Position numbers and translations under genes: made by a program. DNA of 64,000 nt, from the NCBI RefSeq assembly GCF_050596425.1, contig NZ_CP192292.1, forward strand, positions 1,178,001 to 1,242,000, given 5' to 3'. The notes under the pieces were generated by a model. That model did not search any database, was not told the DNA's origin, and saw only the letters and a program-made list of their open reading frames with translations. Positions 1 through 8,844 of this stretch are shown one piece after another. Position 1 is the stretch's first letter. Each line of letters opens with the position of its first letter. The DNA comes from G963665925 sp050596425. Its GTDB lineage: Bacteria; Bacillota; Clostridia; Peptostreptococcales; Acidaminobacteraceae.

Positions 1-2
1 AG

Positions 3-1208
3 GCCGCTATGTATAGAAATCAGCTCGAGGCCATTCAGAGGCTTCAAGTGAAACAGCGTGTTGTCACAACATCTGATGTCAATCAGGATATTATTTCATG
101 GGCACGTGAAATGGGACAGACATGCATTATGCTTTTCTTCGTAAGAAGCGGAAAGCTTATAGGCAATGAGAAATTCATATTAGATGATACTGAAACGGAG
201 TCTATAGGTGAGATACTATCCAGCTTTGTTGTCCAGCACTACAGCGGAACATCCTTTATACCAAAAGAAGTTATCTTGTCGGATACGCCGAATGATCAAG
301 ATCTTCTTGCAGACTGGCTGACTCAAAAGGCTGACTACAAGGTCAAGGTTCTTGTGCCTAAGCGTGGGGAAAAGAAAAAGGTGGCCGATCTGGTCAAGAA
401 AAACGCCGAGGAGTATATTGAGAAATTTAAAGAGCAAATTGAAATTGATAAGTACAAACGACAGCTTATACGAGACAATTTAGAGTCCTTGCTTCAAACG
501 GGCAAGCCCATTCGAAGAATAGAAGCCTACGACATTTCTAATATTTATGGGGTCTTGTCGGTGGGGTCTATGGTTGTCTTTGAAAATGGTGTAAAAAAAC
601 GTAGTGATTACAGGCGGTTCAAGGTTAAGACCATTGAAGGGGCTAACGACTATGGTTCCATGATGGAAATTTTGTACCGGCGTTTCAAGCGGGGGCTTGA
701 AGAATTAGAAGAGTTAAAAAAGACAGGGGTGGACAAGGGAAGTTTCTCTGTTTTTCCAGATTTGCTTCTCATAGATGGCGGTAAAGGTCATGTGAATAGC
801 GTCCTTGATGTACTTAAGGCTCTGGATATTAATATTCCTGTTGCAGGCATGGTTAAGGATGATAAACACAAAACCGATCGTTTGTATTATAATGGAGATA
901 TGGTGAACCTGAAATCCAATCATGAAGTCTATAGATATGTGGCTTCCATTCAGGAAGAGGTTCATAGATTTGCCATTGAGTACCATCGGTCATTAAGAAA
1001 TAAACAAATGACATATTCGGTGCTGGATGACATTCCGGGGATAGGTAAAACAAGACGTACCAACTTGATGAAACACTTCAAATCCATAGAGGGCATTCGA
1101 CAGGCAACTGTGGAAGATCTCCTTGAAGTGGATGGCATCAATCAAAAAGTTGCTGAAGCTATTTATGATTACTTTAACAATAAAATGGTTCAGCAGGAAA
1201 CAACATAA
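3..1208 (+). CDS. uvrC: UvrABC excinuclease subunit C, 3' part (5' end outside window)
   Basis: Nucleotide excision repair nuclease that, with UvrA and UvrB, cuts on both sides of a DNA lesion. About 400 C-terminal residues are present; the frame stays open to the window edge, and full-length UvrC is about 600 residues, so the gene begins upstream and the first ATG at 9 is internal. Visible are the RNase H-like 5'-incision domain with its AYDISNIYG motif (the catalytic Asp), DLLLIDGGKGH further on, and a C-terminal pair of helix-hairpin-helix elements (DIPGIGKTR and VDGINQKVA). It lies about 150 bases upstream of hprK on the same strand, an order common in Clostridia. Confidence 0.97.
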   Translation, partial: AAMYRNQLEAIQRLQVKQRVVTTSDVNQDIISWAREMGQTCIMLFFVRSGKLIGNEKFILDDTETESIGEILSSFVVQHYSGTSFIPKEVILSDTPNDQDLLADWLTQKADYKVKVLVPKRGEKKKVADLVKKNAEEYIEKFKEQIEIDKYKRQLIRDNLESLLQTGKPIRRIEAYDISNIYGVLSVGSMVVFENGVKKRSDYRRFKVKTIEGANDYGSMMEILYRRFKRGLEELEELKKTGVDKGSFSVFPDLLLIDGGKGHVNSVLDVLKALDINIPVAGMVKDDKHKTDRLYYNGDMVNLKSNHEVYRYVASIQEEVHRFAIEYHRSLRNKQMTYSVLDDIPGIGKTRRTNLMKHFKSIEGIRQATVEDLLEVDGINQKVAEAIYDYFNNKMVQQETT

Positions 1209-1359
1209 ATAGAATCGGATGTTCATGAATATTAAGCAGATTTGATTACAAATGCGCTTGTGAAGAATCCGAGTAGAAAAAGACGGGAATAAAAAGCTTG
1301 TAGCAATACCGCTGTAAAGTGACCAAAATATAAGGCGGATTGTTACGAAAGGAGATCAT

Positions 1360-2310
1360 ATGTCAAATCTATATCAGGTACTGGAAAGGGGCTACTCGAT
1401 GAGGGTCGTTAAAGTTGAAGAAGTCATTACTGATCTCGAGCTTGAAGTGATTAATGATGTAAGTGTTGATGCAGAGGTCAAAACGCTTGAAATTAACAGA
1501 TGTGGTTTGCAATTCGCTAATTTTTATGATCATTTTGTCTATGAGCGCATTCAAATTGTTGGTAAAAATGAATGGGCCTATTTTGACACTTTAACACCGG
1601 ATCAAAAGGCAGAAATTGCAGATCGATTCATGTCTTATGACGTTCCGGTCGTTGTGTTCACGCGTGACCAAGAAGTTTTCCCTGAAATGCTACAGGCGGC
1701 AAATAAGTATGGACGTTTGATTGCTAGGACCACACAGGCAACGACGTCATTTGTGAGTCGACTCAGTGGGTATTTAGAGGAAAAAATGGCTCCAACCGTA
1801 ACACTTCATGGTGTTCTTGTTGATGTGTTTGGTGTTGGAATATTGATACTAGGTAAGTCTGGCATAGGTAAGTCGGAAACGGCCCTAGAACTTGTTAAGC
1901 GTGGTCACCGTTTTGTGGCTGATGATGCCATCGAAATTGTTAAGACACCAGATGGGGCCCTTGTGGGAAGAGCGCCAGCCCTGATTCGAAATTTCTTAGA
2001 AATTAGAGGCATTGGTATTTTAGATGTGGCTAAGCTATATGGTCTTGCTTCCATTCGTCACAGCAAAATCATTGATATGGTGATTCAGCTGGAAGACTGG
2101 GAAGAGGGTAAGGCCTACGACCGTCTTGGTCTTGAAGACAAGCATGTTGAAATCTTGGAGGCCCAAGTGGCAGCCATTCACGTGCCAGTCAAGCCAGGCC
2201 GTAACCTGGCAGTTATCCTTGAAGCGGCTGCGACTAACCACAGACAAAAGTCTGAAGGCTATAATGCTGCCAAGGAACTTGATAGAAGACTGAGAGAGAA
2301 GTATCAGTAA
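1360..2310 (+). CDS. hprK: HPr kinase/phosphorylase
   Basis: Bifunctional enzyme that phosphorylates and dephosphorylates HPr on the regulatory serine, coupling sugar uptake to carbon catabolite control. The length of 316 residues is normal. The P-loop GKSGIGKS lies near residue 165, preceded by the THLHG-like region containing TLHGVLVD, followed by the VADDAIE segment and the family signature EIRGIGILDVAKLYG near residue 214. The start has an AAAGGAG ribosome binding site seven bases upstream. A strong hairpin terminator follows within 30 bases, so it appears to close the uvrC-hprK unit. Confidence 0.97.
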   Translation: MSNLYQVLERGYSMRVVKVEEVITDLELEVINDVSVDAEVKTLEINRCGLQFANFYDHFVYERIQIVGKNEWAYFDTLTPDQKAEIADRFMSYDVPVVVFTRDQEVFPEMLQAANKYGRLIARTTQATTSFVSRLSGYLEEKMAPTVTLHGVLVDVFGVGILILGKSGIGKSETALELVKRGHRFVADDAIEIVKTPDGALVGRAPALIRNFLEIRGIGILDVAKLYGLASIRHSKIIDMVIQLEDWEEGKAYDRLGLEDKHVEILEAQVAAIHVPVKPGRNLAVILEAAATNHRQKSEGYNAAKELDRRLREKYQ

Positions 2311-2313
2311 AAT

Positions 2314-2976
2314 TTATAAAAGAAGTATTTGCATGAAGACAAAAAGCACCGCTGGGGAACCGGGGTGCTTTTTATTTTGAGGCGTTTCAACACTTGCAAA
2401 AGTCTTCTCAGTTATATCCTCGGTTACGAAATCTAGGTAAGCAAGTAAGTCAGAGTTCCCGAAATTTTCTTGATTGTTCTTATCAACATAGAACTGTTGT
2501 TTTTCAATACTCTTGTCATTAAGAGTGTATTTAATGATTCCGTACCATTTAGAAGACTCTAAGTATACGATGATAGCTGTATTTTCCTCCGGCGTGTTTA
2601 AATGATAACAACTGTACTTGTTGACAGGCCCTTCGAGGTTTGGATAACTTGCAGGGGGTAATAGGGCAAACTCACCAATTGTTTCTGAATTGTTTTCAAA
2701 TATATAATTTATTTGAAGTTTCTTTACTTCAGGCTTAACAACATCATTAACCACTGCAAAGCTATATGTATTTGTAAGTGAATAAGGTTGTCCATTATTT
2801 AATTCAAGTTGGACCAGAGACACAGAGTTAGGTTCATGTATCCCGGATGCGCTATCAGAATCGTTTAATGAATAAGATGCAATATTTGAATTTACAATAA
2901 TGAGTGTAAATAAAATAGCTATAATACATGATTTACAGTGTCTTGATTTAAAATGTTTCAATTTAAAATATTTCAT
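2314..2976 (-). CDS. Hypothetical secreted protein
   Basis: Family not recognised. The 220-residue protein begins with a basic stretch (KYFKLKHFKSRHCK) and one hydrophobic segment at about residues 17-33, which fits a signal peptide or membrane anchor; the rest is hydrophilic and probably extracellular. The start is supported by an AAGGGAA ribosome binding site about eight bases upstream. The last 12 codons or so run through the hprK terminator hairpin and end in a hydrophobic FVFMQILLL tail, so the original 3' end may have been lost. It is convergent with hprK, with the stop only three bases from the hprK stop. Confidence 0.6.
   Translation of the reverse strand: MKYFKLKHFKSRHCKSCIIAILFTLIIVNSNIASYSLNDSDSASGIHEPNSVSLVQLELNNGQPYSLTNTYSFAVVNDVVKPEVKKLQINYIFENNSETIGEFALLPPASYPNLEGPVNKYSCYHLNTPEENTAIIVYLESSKWYGIIKYTLNDKSIEKQQFYVDKNNQENFGNSDLLAYLDFVTEDITEKTFASVETPQNKKHPGSPAVLFVFMQILLL
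2339..2378. terminator. Intrinsic terminator after hprK
   Basis: A ten-base stem (AAAAAGCACC with GGTGCTTTTT) around a small loop, followed by a T-rich tract on the plus strand. Both arms carry A/T ends, so it can also act on the minus strand, but it lies inside the 3' coding end of the convergent minus-strand gene. Confidence 0.85.
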
Positions 2977-3243
2977 TGTATATTCCCTTTTCTTCCGATA
3001 AATGGTTTTCTGTTCCTATAGAATTATATTATATGGATATTTTAATATCAAAGTTTGTACCATATTGAAACCTCTTAAATGATTGACAATTAATATTCGT
3101 CTTATGTACAAGTCCAATAATAACCCTTCTCATTACAAATGTGAAAATTATGTCGAATTTATCAGAAAGTATATTTACAGTATTCCTACTTATGATATAA
3201 TAGGGCTTGTACGACATTGTATATTTTTTAACTAACCTATAAC

Positions 3244-3281
3244 TCGCCAATACGAATGGTTTCAGCCGATCGTATTGGCGA
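3244..3281. repeat. 12-bp perfect inverted repeat
   Basis: TCGCCAATACGA and its exact reverse complement are separated by 14 bases. There is no T run, so it does not look like a terminator. It may be an operator or part of an RNA structure in the long gene-poor stretch 2977-3804. Confidence 0.6.
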
Positions 3282-3300
3282 TATTAGTATAGAGCATATC

Positions 3301-3483
3301 CTAGTGATTTACTTGGGATTTTTCTATTTGCCACATAATATTGTATACAGTATCCTCAAATGGAAAAAAATGATTTGTTGGATAGATATACATTTCAGCC
3401 GCGAGGCTATTTTTGATGGCTGAATCAGGGAAAAGTTGTAAAAATGTCTGTCGTTTGCGTGAATTTTCTGATAATTTATGCAA
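3301..3483 (-). pseudogene. Possible gene remnant of about 60 codons
   Basis: An open frame of about 60 residues with protein-like composition (FLQLFPDSAIKNSLAAEMY and a C-terminal PFEDTVYNIMWQIEK) but only a TTG start and no ribosome binding site. It could be the 3' remnant of a decayed gene or a chance frame. No family was recognised. The remainder of 2977-3804 holds two hairpins and no convincing gene. Confidence 0.2.
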
Positions 3484-3620
3484 ACGTTTGGAAGATAAGT
3501 GTAAATGAAGAATATGCTCTTTTTAATGCTTGTTTTAGTTAAGGCTTTAACAAGAAGAGCCATTAAAGTTTGCATATTTACATTAATAGATCCATCATGT
3601 TAAACCAATTATGAAGGAAT

Positions 3621-3712
3621 CTTGCAAAATACAATTTTATATTGTTCGCATAGAAATGAATTGACAATGGTCTATTCTTTTCTATGCGAACAAGTCAAAT
3701 CTGTATGGCAAG
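3621..3712. repeat. Intergenic palindromic repeat, copy 1 (upstream of hydrogenase operon)
   Basis: The outer arm CTTGCAAAAT at 3621 is answered by TATGGCAAG at 3704. Inside is a perfect 15-bp stem, 3642-3656 with 3679-3693 (TTGTTCGCATAGAAA and complement), around a 22-base loop. The architecture, an outer CTTGCA arm enclosing an inner hairpin, matches copies at 15316, 39698, 52115 and 56031. A TTGACA hexamer lies in the loop at 3661, so this copy may also carry promoter elements for the operon downstream. Confidence 0.7.
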
Positions 3713-3722
3713 TTCATAGGTA

Positions 3723-3767
3723 ATTCATGGAATCCGCGCCTCAATAGCACTTTCGCTATTATCGGAT
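3723..3767. promoter_or_regulatory. Hairpin in hydrogenase operon leader
   Basis: Nested complementarity: AATCCG with CGGATT outside, and AATAGC with GCTATT around ACTTTC inside. It lies 40 bases before the first gene of the operon, inside the probable 5' untranslated region. No known riboswitch class was recognised. Confidence 0.45.
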
Positions 3768-3804
3768 TAACCATAAGTTAAAATAAAGGGAGGAAAGAAA
3801 GACC

Positions 3805-4284
3805 ATGGCCAAAGATCTTCTATCACAAGAGAAATTTGCCAAACTCGATGAAGCAATTGCTAAGTATAAGGGAACAAACGGTGCCCTAATGCCAGTTCTT
3901 CACGAAGGCCAACACATTTTCGGTTTCCTACCACTGGAAGTTCAAAAGCATATTTCAGCTGGACTGAACATTCCTATGGCAGAAATCTATGGTGTTGTAA
4001 CATTCTACTCACAGTTTTCATTGGAGCCTAAAGGCGAGTACCATATTGGTGTTTGTCTAGGTACAGCTTGCTACGTTAAGGGTGCACAGGCACTTATCGA
4101 CAGAATCAGTAGAGATATTAACGTAGAAGTCAACAAGACATCAGAAAACGGAAAGTTTTCACTTGAAGCGACACGTTGTATCGGTGCATGCGGTCTAGCA
4201 CCTGTACTAACAGTAAACGAAGACGTATACGGTCGTCTAGTTGAAGCTGACATTCCAGGTATTCTGGAAAAATACCAAGGCTAA
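3805..4284 (+). CDS. hndA: NAD-linked [FeFe] hydrogenase, NuoE-like [2Fe-2S] subunit
   Basis: Thioredoxin-like electron transfer subunit of the cytoplasmic multimeric hydrogenase, related to NuoE of complex I and HydC of bifurcating hydrogenases. At 159 residues it is typical. The four cluster cysteines are visible as CLGTAC near residue 90 and CIGACG near residue 130, binding one [2Fe-2S] cluster. The start has GGGAGGAAAG upstream. It is the first gene of a four-gene operon (3805-8314) and is followed after 65 bases by the second [2Fe-2S] subunit; the gap contains a weak AACCAAAA/TTTTTGGTT hairpin that may adjust expression or mRNA processing. Confidence 0.95.
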   Translation: MAKDLLSQEKFAKLDEAIAKYKGTNGALMPVLHEGQHIFGFLPLEVQKHISAGLNIPMAEIYGVVTFYSQFSLEPKGEYHIGVCLGTACYVKGAQALIDRISRDINVEVNKTSENGKFSLEATRCIGACGLAPVLTVNEDVYGRLVEADIPGILEKYQG

Positions 4285-4322
4285 AACCAAAATTATTCAC
4301 GAATAGGATGATTTTTGGTTAA
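4285..4322 (+). other. Weak hairpin between hndA and hndB
   Basis: AACCAAAA pairs with TTTTTGGTT across about 18 bases. It is not followed by a T run, so an mRNA-processing or stabilising role is more likely than termination. Confidence 0.4.
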
Positions 4323-4349
4323 TAAATTGATAACTGAGGAGGTAGCTGC

Positions 4350-4718
4350 ATGAAATCACTAGCAGAACTCGCTAAAATTAGAGAAGAAGCTCTAAAAAAA
4401 GTTGATATTCGTAAAGATAGAAAAGGTACTCGTATCGTTGTGGGTATGGCAACTTGCGGTATCTCTGCAGGCGCTCGCCCTGTTCTAACTTCTATGATTG
4501 AAGAAGTACAGAAGAGAAACCTAGCAGACGTAGAAGTAACTCAAACTGGTTGCATCGGCGTATGTCGTCTTGAGCCAATCGTTGAAGTTTACAAAGAAGG
4601 CGAAGAGAAAGTTACTTACGTAGAAATGGATGCTGAAAAGGCAAAGCGTGTTATCGCTGAGCACATCGTAAACGGTCAGGTTGTTTCTGAACTAACAATC
4701 GGATCTGTTGAAAAGTAA
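4350..4718 (+). CDS. hndB: [2Fe-2S] ferredoxin-like hydrogenase subunit
   Basis: Small (122-residue) thioredoxin-fold ferredoxin with cysteines in MATCGISAGA near residue 33 and QTGCIGVC near residue 70, matching HndB of the NADP- or NAD-reducing hydrogenases. Proposed role: an extra electron-transfer station between the flavin subunit and the hydrogenase subunit. The ribosome binding site is GAGGAGG. It sits between hndA and hndC with 65- and 26-base gaps, so co-translation in one transcript is likely. Confidence 0.93.
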   Translation: MKSLAELAKIREEALKKVDIRKDRKGTRIVVGMATCGISAGARPVLTSMIEEVQKRNLADVEVTQTGCIGVCRLEPIVEVYKEGEEKVTYVEMDAEKAKRVIAEHIVNGQVVSELTIGSVEK

Positions 4719-4744
4719 AAACCATAGTTTGAGGAGGTAAACAC

Positions 4745-6535
4745 ATGGATTTCGTAAGATCACATGTCCTAGTCTGTGGTGGTACTGGATGTACATCATC
4801 AGGCGCTTTAGATATTGAAGCTAAGTTCGCTGAAGAACTAGCAAAACATAGTCTTGAAAATGAAGTAAAAGTTGTACGTACGGGTTGCTTCGGTCTTTGT
4901 GAAGCAGGTCCAATCGTTATCGTATATCCTGAAGGTTCATTCTACAGCCGTGTTGACGCAAAGGATATTGCGCGCATCACTGAAGAACACCTTCTAAAGG
5001 GTCGTATTGTAACTGATCTTCTATATGCTGAATCAGTAGCAGAAGATGAAATCAAGTCTATCGACCAAGTTGGTTTCTATAAGAAGCAACAGCGTATCGC
5101 TCTACGTAACTGTGGTGTTATCAACCCTGAAGTTATTGACGAGTACATCGCAATGGACGGTTACAAGGCTCTTGGTAAAGCTCTTACAGAAATGAGCCAA
5201 GAAGAAGTTATTGAAGAAATGAAGAAGTCTGGTCTGCGCGGCCGTGGTGGCGGTGGCTTCCCAACTGGTCTAAAGTGGCAGTTCACTTACCAGGCTGAAG
5301 GCGATCAGAAGTACGTTGCATGTAATGCCGATGAGGGTGACCCTGGTGCATTCATGGATCGTTCTGTTCTTGAAGGTGACCCACATGCTCTTATTGAAGC
5401 AATGGCAATTGCAGCTTACGCTGTAGGTGCTGATCGTGGTTACGTATATATCCGTGCTGAGTACCCAATCGCGGTAAACAGACTAGAAATTGCAATCGAA
5501 CAAGCTAAGGAATACGGTCTTCTAGGTGAAGGCATCTTTGGTACTGATTTCAACTTCGAAATGGAAATCCGTCTTGGTGCTGGCGCATTCGTATGTGGTG
5601 AAGAAACAGCTCTTATCGCTTCTATTGAAGGCGAAAGAGGTATGCCTCGTCCACGTCCTCCGTTCCCTGCACAAAAGGGTATCTGGGGCAAGCCAACTCT
5701 ACTTAACAACGTAGAGACTTACGCTAACGTACCTCAAATCATTCTAAATGGTGCTGACTGGTACTCTAGCATTGGTACTGAAAAATCAAAAGGTACAAAA
5801 GTATTTGCACTAGGTGGCAAGATCAATAACACTGGTCTTCTTGAAATCCCAATGGGTACAACACTACGTGAAGTAATCTTCGAAGTGGGTGGCGGTATCC
5901 CTAACGGTAAGGCATTCAAGGCGGTTCAAACAGGCGGTCCATCTGGTGGATGTCTGACAGAAGAACACCTAGATACGCCAATCGATTACGATAACCTTGT
6001 AGCACTGGGCTCAATGATGGGTTCTGGTGGTATGATCGTAATGGATGAAGACAACTGTATGGTTGACGTTGCACGTTTCTTCCTAGACTTTACTGTAGAC
6101 GAGTCTTGTGGTAAGTGTACACCTTGTCGTGAAGGTACGAAGCGTATGCTTGAAATCCTTGACAATATCTGTGAAGGCAAAGGCACAATGGCTGATCTTG
6201 AAAAACTTGAGACTCTATCTCATGCAATCAAGGACTCTGCTCTATGTGGTCTTGGCCAAACAGCTCCAAACCCAGTTCTTTCGACACTAACTCACTTCAA
6301 GCATGAGTATATTGCTCACGTTGAAGACAAGAAGTGTCCTGCTGGTGTATGTACAGACCTTCTACAAATCGTTATCGCTGACGGTTGTATTGGTTGTACA
6401 GCTTGTACACGCGTATGTCCTGTTGATGCTATTGAAGGTGAAAGAAAAGCACCTCATGTCATTGATCAAGACAAGTGTATCAAGTGTGGTGCTTGTATCG
6501 ACAAGTGTCCAGTTAAAGTTATCGTTAAACAGTAA
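4745..6535 (+). CDS. hndC: NAD(P)H-binding flavoprotein subunit of the hydrogenase (NuoF-like)
   Basis: Electron-bifurcating flavin subunit, 596 residues. In order: an N-terminal [2Fe-2S] thioredoxin-like domain (CGGTGC and TGCFGLC), the NuoF core with glycine-rich NAD-binding GRGGGGFP and the FMN-binding CGEETALI region, an ESCGKCTPCREGT [4Fe-4S] site, and two C-terminal ferredoxin-type clusters (CIGCTACTRVCP and CIKCGACIDKCP). This domain order is the one known for HydB/HndC, which couples NAD(P)H and ferredoxin oxidation to H2 formation, or the reverse. The start has TGAGGAGG upstream. Third gene of the operon. Confidence 0.96.
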   Translation: MDFVRSHVLVCGGTGCTSSGALDIEAKFAEELAKHSLENEVKVVRTGCFGLCEAGPIVIVYPEGSFYSRVDAKDIARITEEHLLKGRIVTDLLYAESVAEDEIKSIDQVGFYKKQQRIALRNCGVINPEVIDEYIAMDGYKALGKALTEMSQEEVIEEMKKSGLRGRGGGGFPTGLKWQFTYQAEGDQKYVACNADEGDPGAFMDRSVLEGDPHALIEAMAIAAYAVGADRGYVYIRAEYPIAVNRLEIAIEQAKEYGLLGEGIFGTDFNFEMEIRLGAGAFVCGEETALIASIEGERGMPRPRPPFPAQKGIWGKPTLLNNVETYANVPQIILNGADWYSSIGTEKSKGTKVFALGGKINNTGLLEIPMGTTLREVIFEVGGGIPNGKAFKAVQTGGPSGGCLTEEHLDTPIDYDNLVALGSMMGSGGMIVMDEDNCMVDVARFFLDFTVDESCGKCTPCREGTKRMLEILDNICEGKGTMADLEKLETLSHAIKDSALCGLGQTAPNPVLSTLTHFKHEYIAHVEDKKCPAGVCTDLLQIVIADGCIGCTACTRVCPVDAIEGERKAPHVIDQDKCIKCGACIDKCPVKVIVKQ

Positions 6536-6562
6536 TTTTCGTAAGAGGAGAGGTGTAAAACA

Positions 6563-8314
6563 GTGTCTATGGTTAAAATAACTATGAACGGCATGGAAAT
6601 GGAAGTGCCGTCAAACTATACTGTCCTGGAAGCTGCGAGAGAAGCAGGTATCCACATTCCTACACTATGTTTCCTAAAAGACCTTAACGAAGTGGGCGCT
6701 TGCCGTGTCTGTGTAGTTGAAGTTGAAGGAGCTCGTACACTACAAGCATCATGTGTGCTTCCTGTACGTGATGGCATGGTTGTAAAAACAAATACGAAGC
6801 GTGTTCGTGCATCACAAAAGATGACAACTGAACTGCTTCTTGCAAACCATAATAGAGAGTGTCTAACTTGCTACCGTTCAAAGAACTGTGAACTTCAGAA
6901 TCTTTCTGAAGAGCTAGGTATTGAAGGTGTTGAGTTTGAAGGCGCTAAGCGTGAAGCAAAAATTGATGACAAGTCGTTCTCAATCATTCGTGACGCAAGC
7001 AAGTGTATCCTTTGTGGTCGTTGTGTATCAGCTTGTAAGAAGTCTCAAGGTCTTGGAATCCTAGATTTCCAAAACCGTGGTTTCGAAACAACAGTTGGTC
7101 CAGCATTTGATGTTTCAATGGCAGATTCACCATGTATCTACTGTGGTCAGTGTATGATCGTTTGTCCAGTAGCTGCACTACGTGAAAAGACTGACATTGA
7201 GCGTGTATGGGACGCAATTGAAGATCCAGATGTTCACGTGGTTGCACAAACAGCTCCAGCTGTACGTGCGGGTCTAGGTGAAGAATTTGGTCTTCCAATT
7301 GGTACGCGTGTAACTGGTAAAATGGTTTCAGCGATTCGTCGTCTTGGCGTTGATAAAGTTTATGATACAGACTTTGCTGCTGACCTTACAATCATGGAAG
7401 AAGGCACTGAGCTTCTTAATAGAATCAAGAACGGTGGCAAACTGCCAATGATCACGTCTTGTTCACCAGGTTGGGTTCGTCACGCAGAATTTAACTACCC
7501 AGATTTCCTAGAGAATCTATCGTCTTGTAAGTCTCCACAGCAGATGTTTGGTGCTGTAGCTAAGACTTACTACGCTGAAAAGCATGGCGTTGATCCTTCA
7601 AAGATCTTTGTTGTATCATTCATGCCATGTACATCTAAGAAGACTGAATCTGCTCGTGAAGAGATGAATGATTCAGGCTACCGTGATGTTGATGCAGTAA
7701 TTACAACGCGTGAGCTGGGTAAGATGATCAAGCAAGCTCGTCTTGATTTCCACAACCTACCTGATGAGTCTTATGACCAAGACTTTATTGGCGAATACTC
7801 AGGCGCGGGCGTTATCTTCGGTGCAACTGGTGGCGTAATGGAAGCTGCTCTTCGTACTGTTGCTGACGTTCTAACTGGTGAGGACCTAGAGAACTTCGAA
7901 TACCATGCTGTTCGTGGTATTGAAGGCATCAAGGAAGCCACTGTAACAATTGGTGAGCTAGATGTAAATGTAGCCATTGCCCACTCTACTGCAGAAGCTT
8001 CAAGACTTCTTGATATGGTAAGAGCTGGCGAAAAAGACTACCACTTCATCGAAATCATGGGTTGTTCAGGCGGTTGTGTATGCGGCGGTGGCCAGCCACA
8101 AGTTCCATCACAAATCCTTAACACTGGTATCGATGTTCGTGTTGAGCGTGCAAAGGCTCTATATGAAGAAGATACAGTGATGCCTATTAGAAAGTCTCAC
8201 AAGAATCCACAGATCACTAAGATCTATGATGACTTCTTCGGTGAGCCAAATAGCCACAAGGCACATGAACTGCTTCACACGCATTACCATAAGCGTGAGA
8301 AGTTCGATATCTAA
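6563..8314 (+). CDS. hndD: [FeFe] hydrogenase catalytic subunit (HndD/HydA-like)
   Basis: Catalytic subunit that makes or oxidises H2 in the cytoplasm. The 583 residues comprise an N-terminal plant-type [2Fe-2S] domain (CFLKDLNEVGACRVC), a CxxxC-type segment with a nearby His, two [4Fe-4S] ferredoxin motifs (CILCGRCVSAC, CIYCGQCMIVCP) and the H-cluster domain. The H-cluster motifs are L1 TSCSPGW (residues 298-304), L2 MPCTSKK (354-360) and L3 MGCSGGCVCGGGQP (499-512). L1 has Ser301 where TSCCP is usual, and L3 carries an extra Cys507. The GTG start fits GAGGAGAGG; the ATG two codons later is too far from it. The operon ends at a strong terminator. No hydEFG maturases are in the window. Confidence 0.95.
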   Translation: MSMVKITMNGMEMEVPSNYTVLEAAREAGIHIPTLCFLKDLNEVGACRVCVVEVEGARTLQASCVLPVRDGMVVKTNTKRVRASQKMTTELLLANHNRECLTCYRSKNCELQNLSEELGIEGVEFEGAKREAKIDDKSFSIIRDASKCILCGRCVSACKKSQGLGILDFQNRGFETTVGPAFDVSMADSPCIYCGQCMIVCPVAALREKTDIERVWDAIEDPDVHVVAQTAPAVRAGLGEEFGLPIGTRVTGKMVSAIRRLGVDKVYDTDFAADLTIMEEGTELLNRIKNGGKLPMITSCSPGWVRHAEFNYPDFLENLSSCKSPQQMFGAVAKTYYAEKHGVDPSKIFVVSFMPCTSKKTESAREEMNDSGYRDVDAVITTRELGKMIKQARLDFHNLPDESYDQDFIGEYSGAGVIFGATGGVMEAALRTVADVLTGEDLENFEYHAVRGIEGIKEATVTIGELDVNVAIAHSTAEASRLLDMVRAGEKDYHFIEIMGCSGGCVCGGGQPQVPSQILNTGIDVRVERAKALYEEDTVMPIRKSHKNPQITKIYDDFFGEPNSHKAHELLHTHYHKREKFDI

Positions 8315-8370
8315 TAGATATTAGACTGATGTGTTAGACCTTGACCGGTTGTATGATATAAGTTAACTTA

Positions 8371-8414
8371 AACGCTATGCGTGTCCTAAATGGGACGTGC
8401 ATAGCGTTTTTTTA
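8371..8414 (+). terminator. Intrinsic terminator of the hydrogenase operon
   Basis: A long stem built from AACGCTATGC plus GTCC, pairing with GGAC and GCATAGCGTT, followed by seven or more T residues. Confidence 0.92.
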
Positions 8415-8507
8415 TTTGCTGACATAAGCTGAGCTAACTCTTGAAGATTTGGTGTCACCTTATATGCCTTAATAATAGGAAAAAAAGCGAGTGAGGTTTG
8501 AATAAAA

Positions 8508-8573
8508 TCATACTAAAATCGTAACATGTATATATTTTACATATATCTAGTTTTACGATTTGTATTTTGTATG
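8508..8573. repeat. AT-rich imperfect palindrome upstream of the aerolysin-like gene
   Basis: TCATAC...TCGTAA pairs with TTACGA...GTATGA, with an inner TATATAT/ATATAT stem. It lies about 270 bases before the large exoprotein gene in a 530-base gene-free stretch (8315-8844) and could be an operator or part of a long leader. No coding frame in the stretch is convincing. Confidence 0.5.
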
Positions 8574-8844
8574 AATCTACTAAAATCATGTTTGGACACT
8601 TAAACGACATAATTCGACTTAATTTGACTAGAAAACACTATATGAAAATGATAAAATTGTTACAAAATAGAAATAATATGTTTCTATGTTTGAATCTAAA
8701 TTAGAAGTAGGCCATGAAAGCCATATAAAAGAATTGAGGGGGGATTACGAAAAGAAGATGACTTACACTGATTTAGTTTCAATATAGTAAAACATAAATA
8801 GTGAACAAGTGAGTTGTGTTTTTGTTAAACTAAGGAGAAAAACT

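Noticed and set aside
3029..3250. Minus-strand 73-codon frame in the long gap
   Set aside because: High AT content, no ribosome site, no recognisable features; treated as non-coding.
5440..5709. Minus-strand frame inside hndC
   Set aside because: Shadow of a well-supported gene; no ribosome site and no protein-family features.
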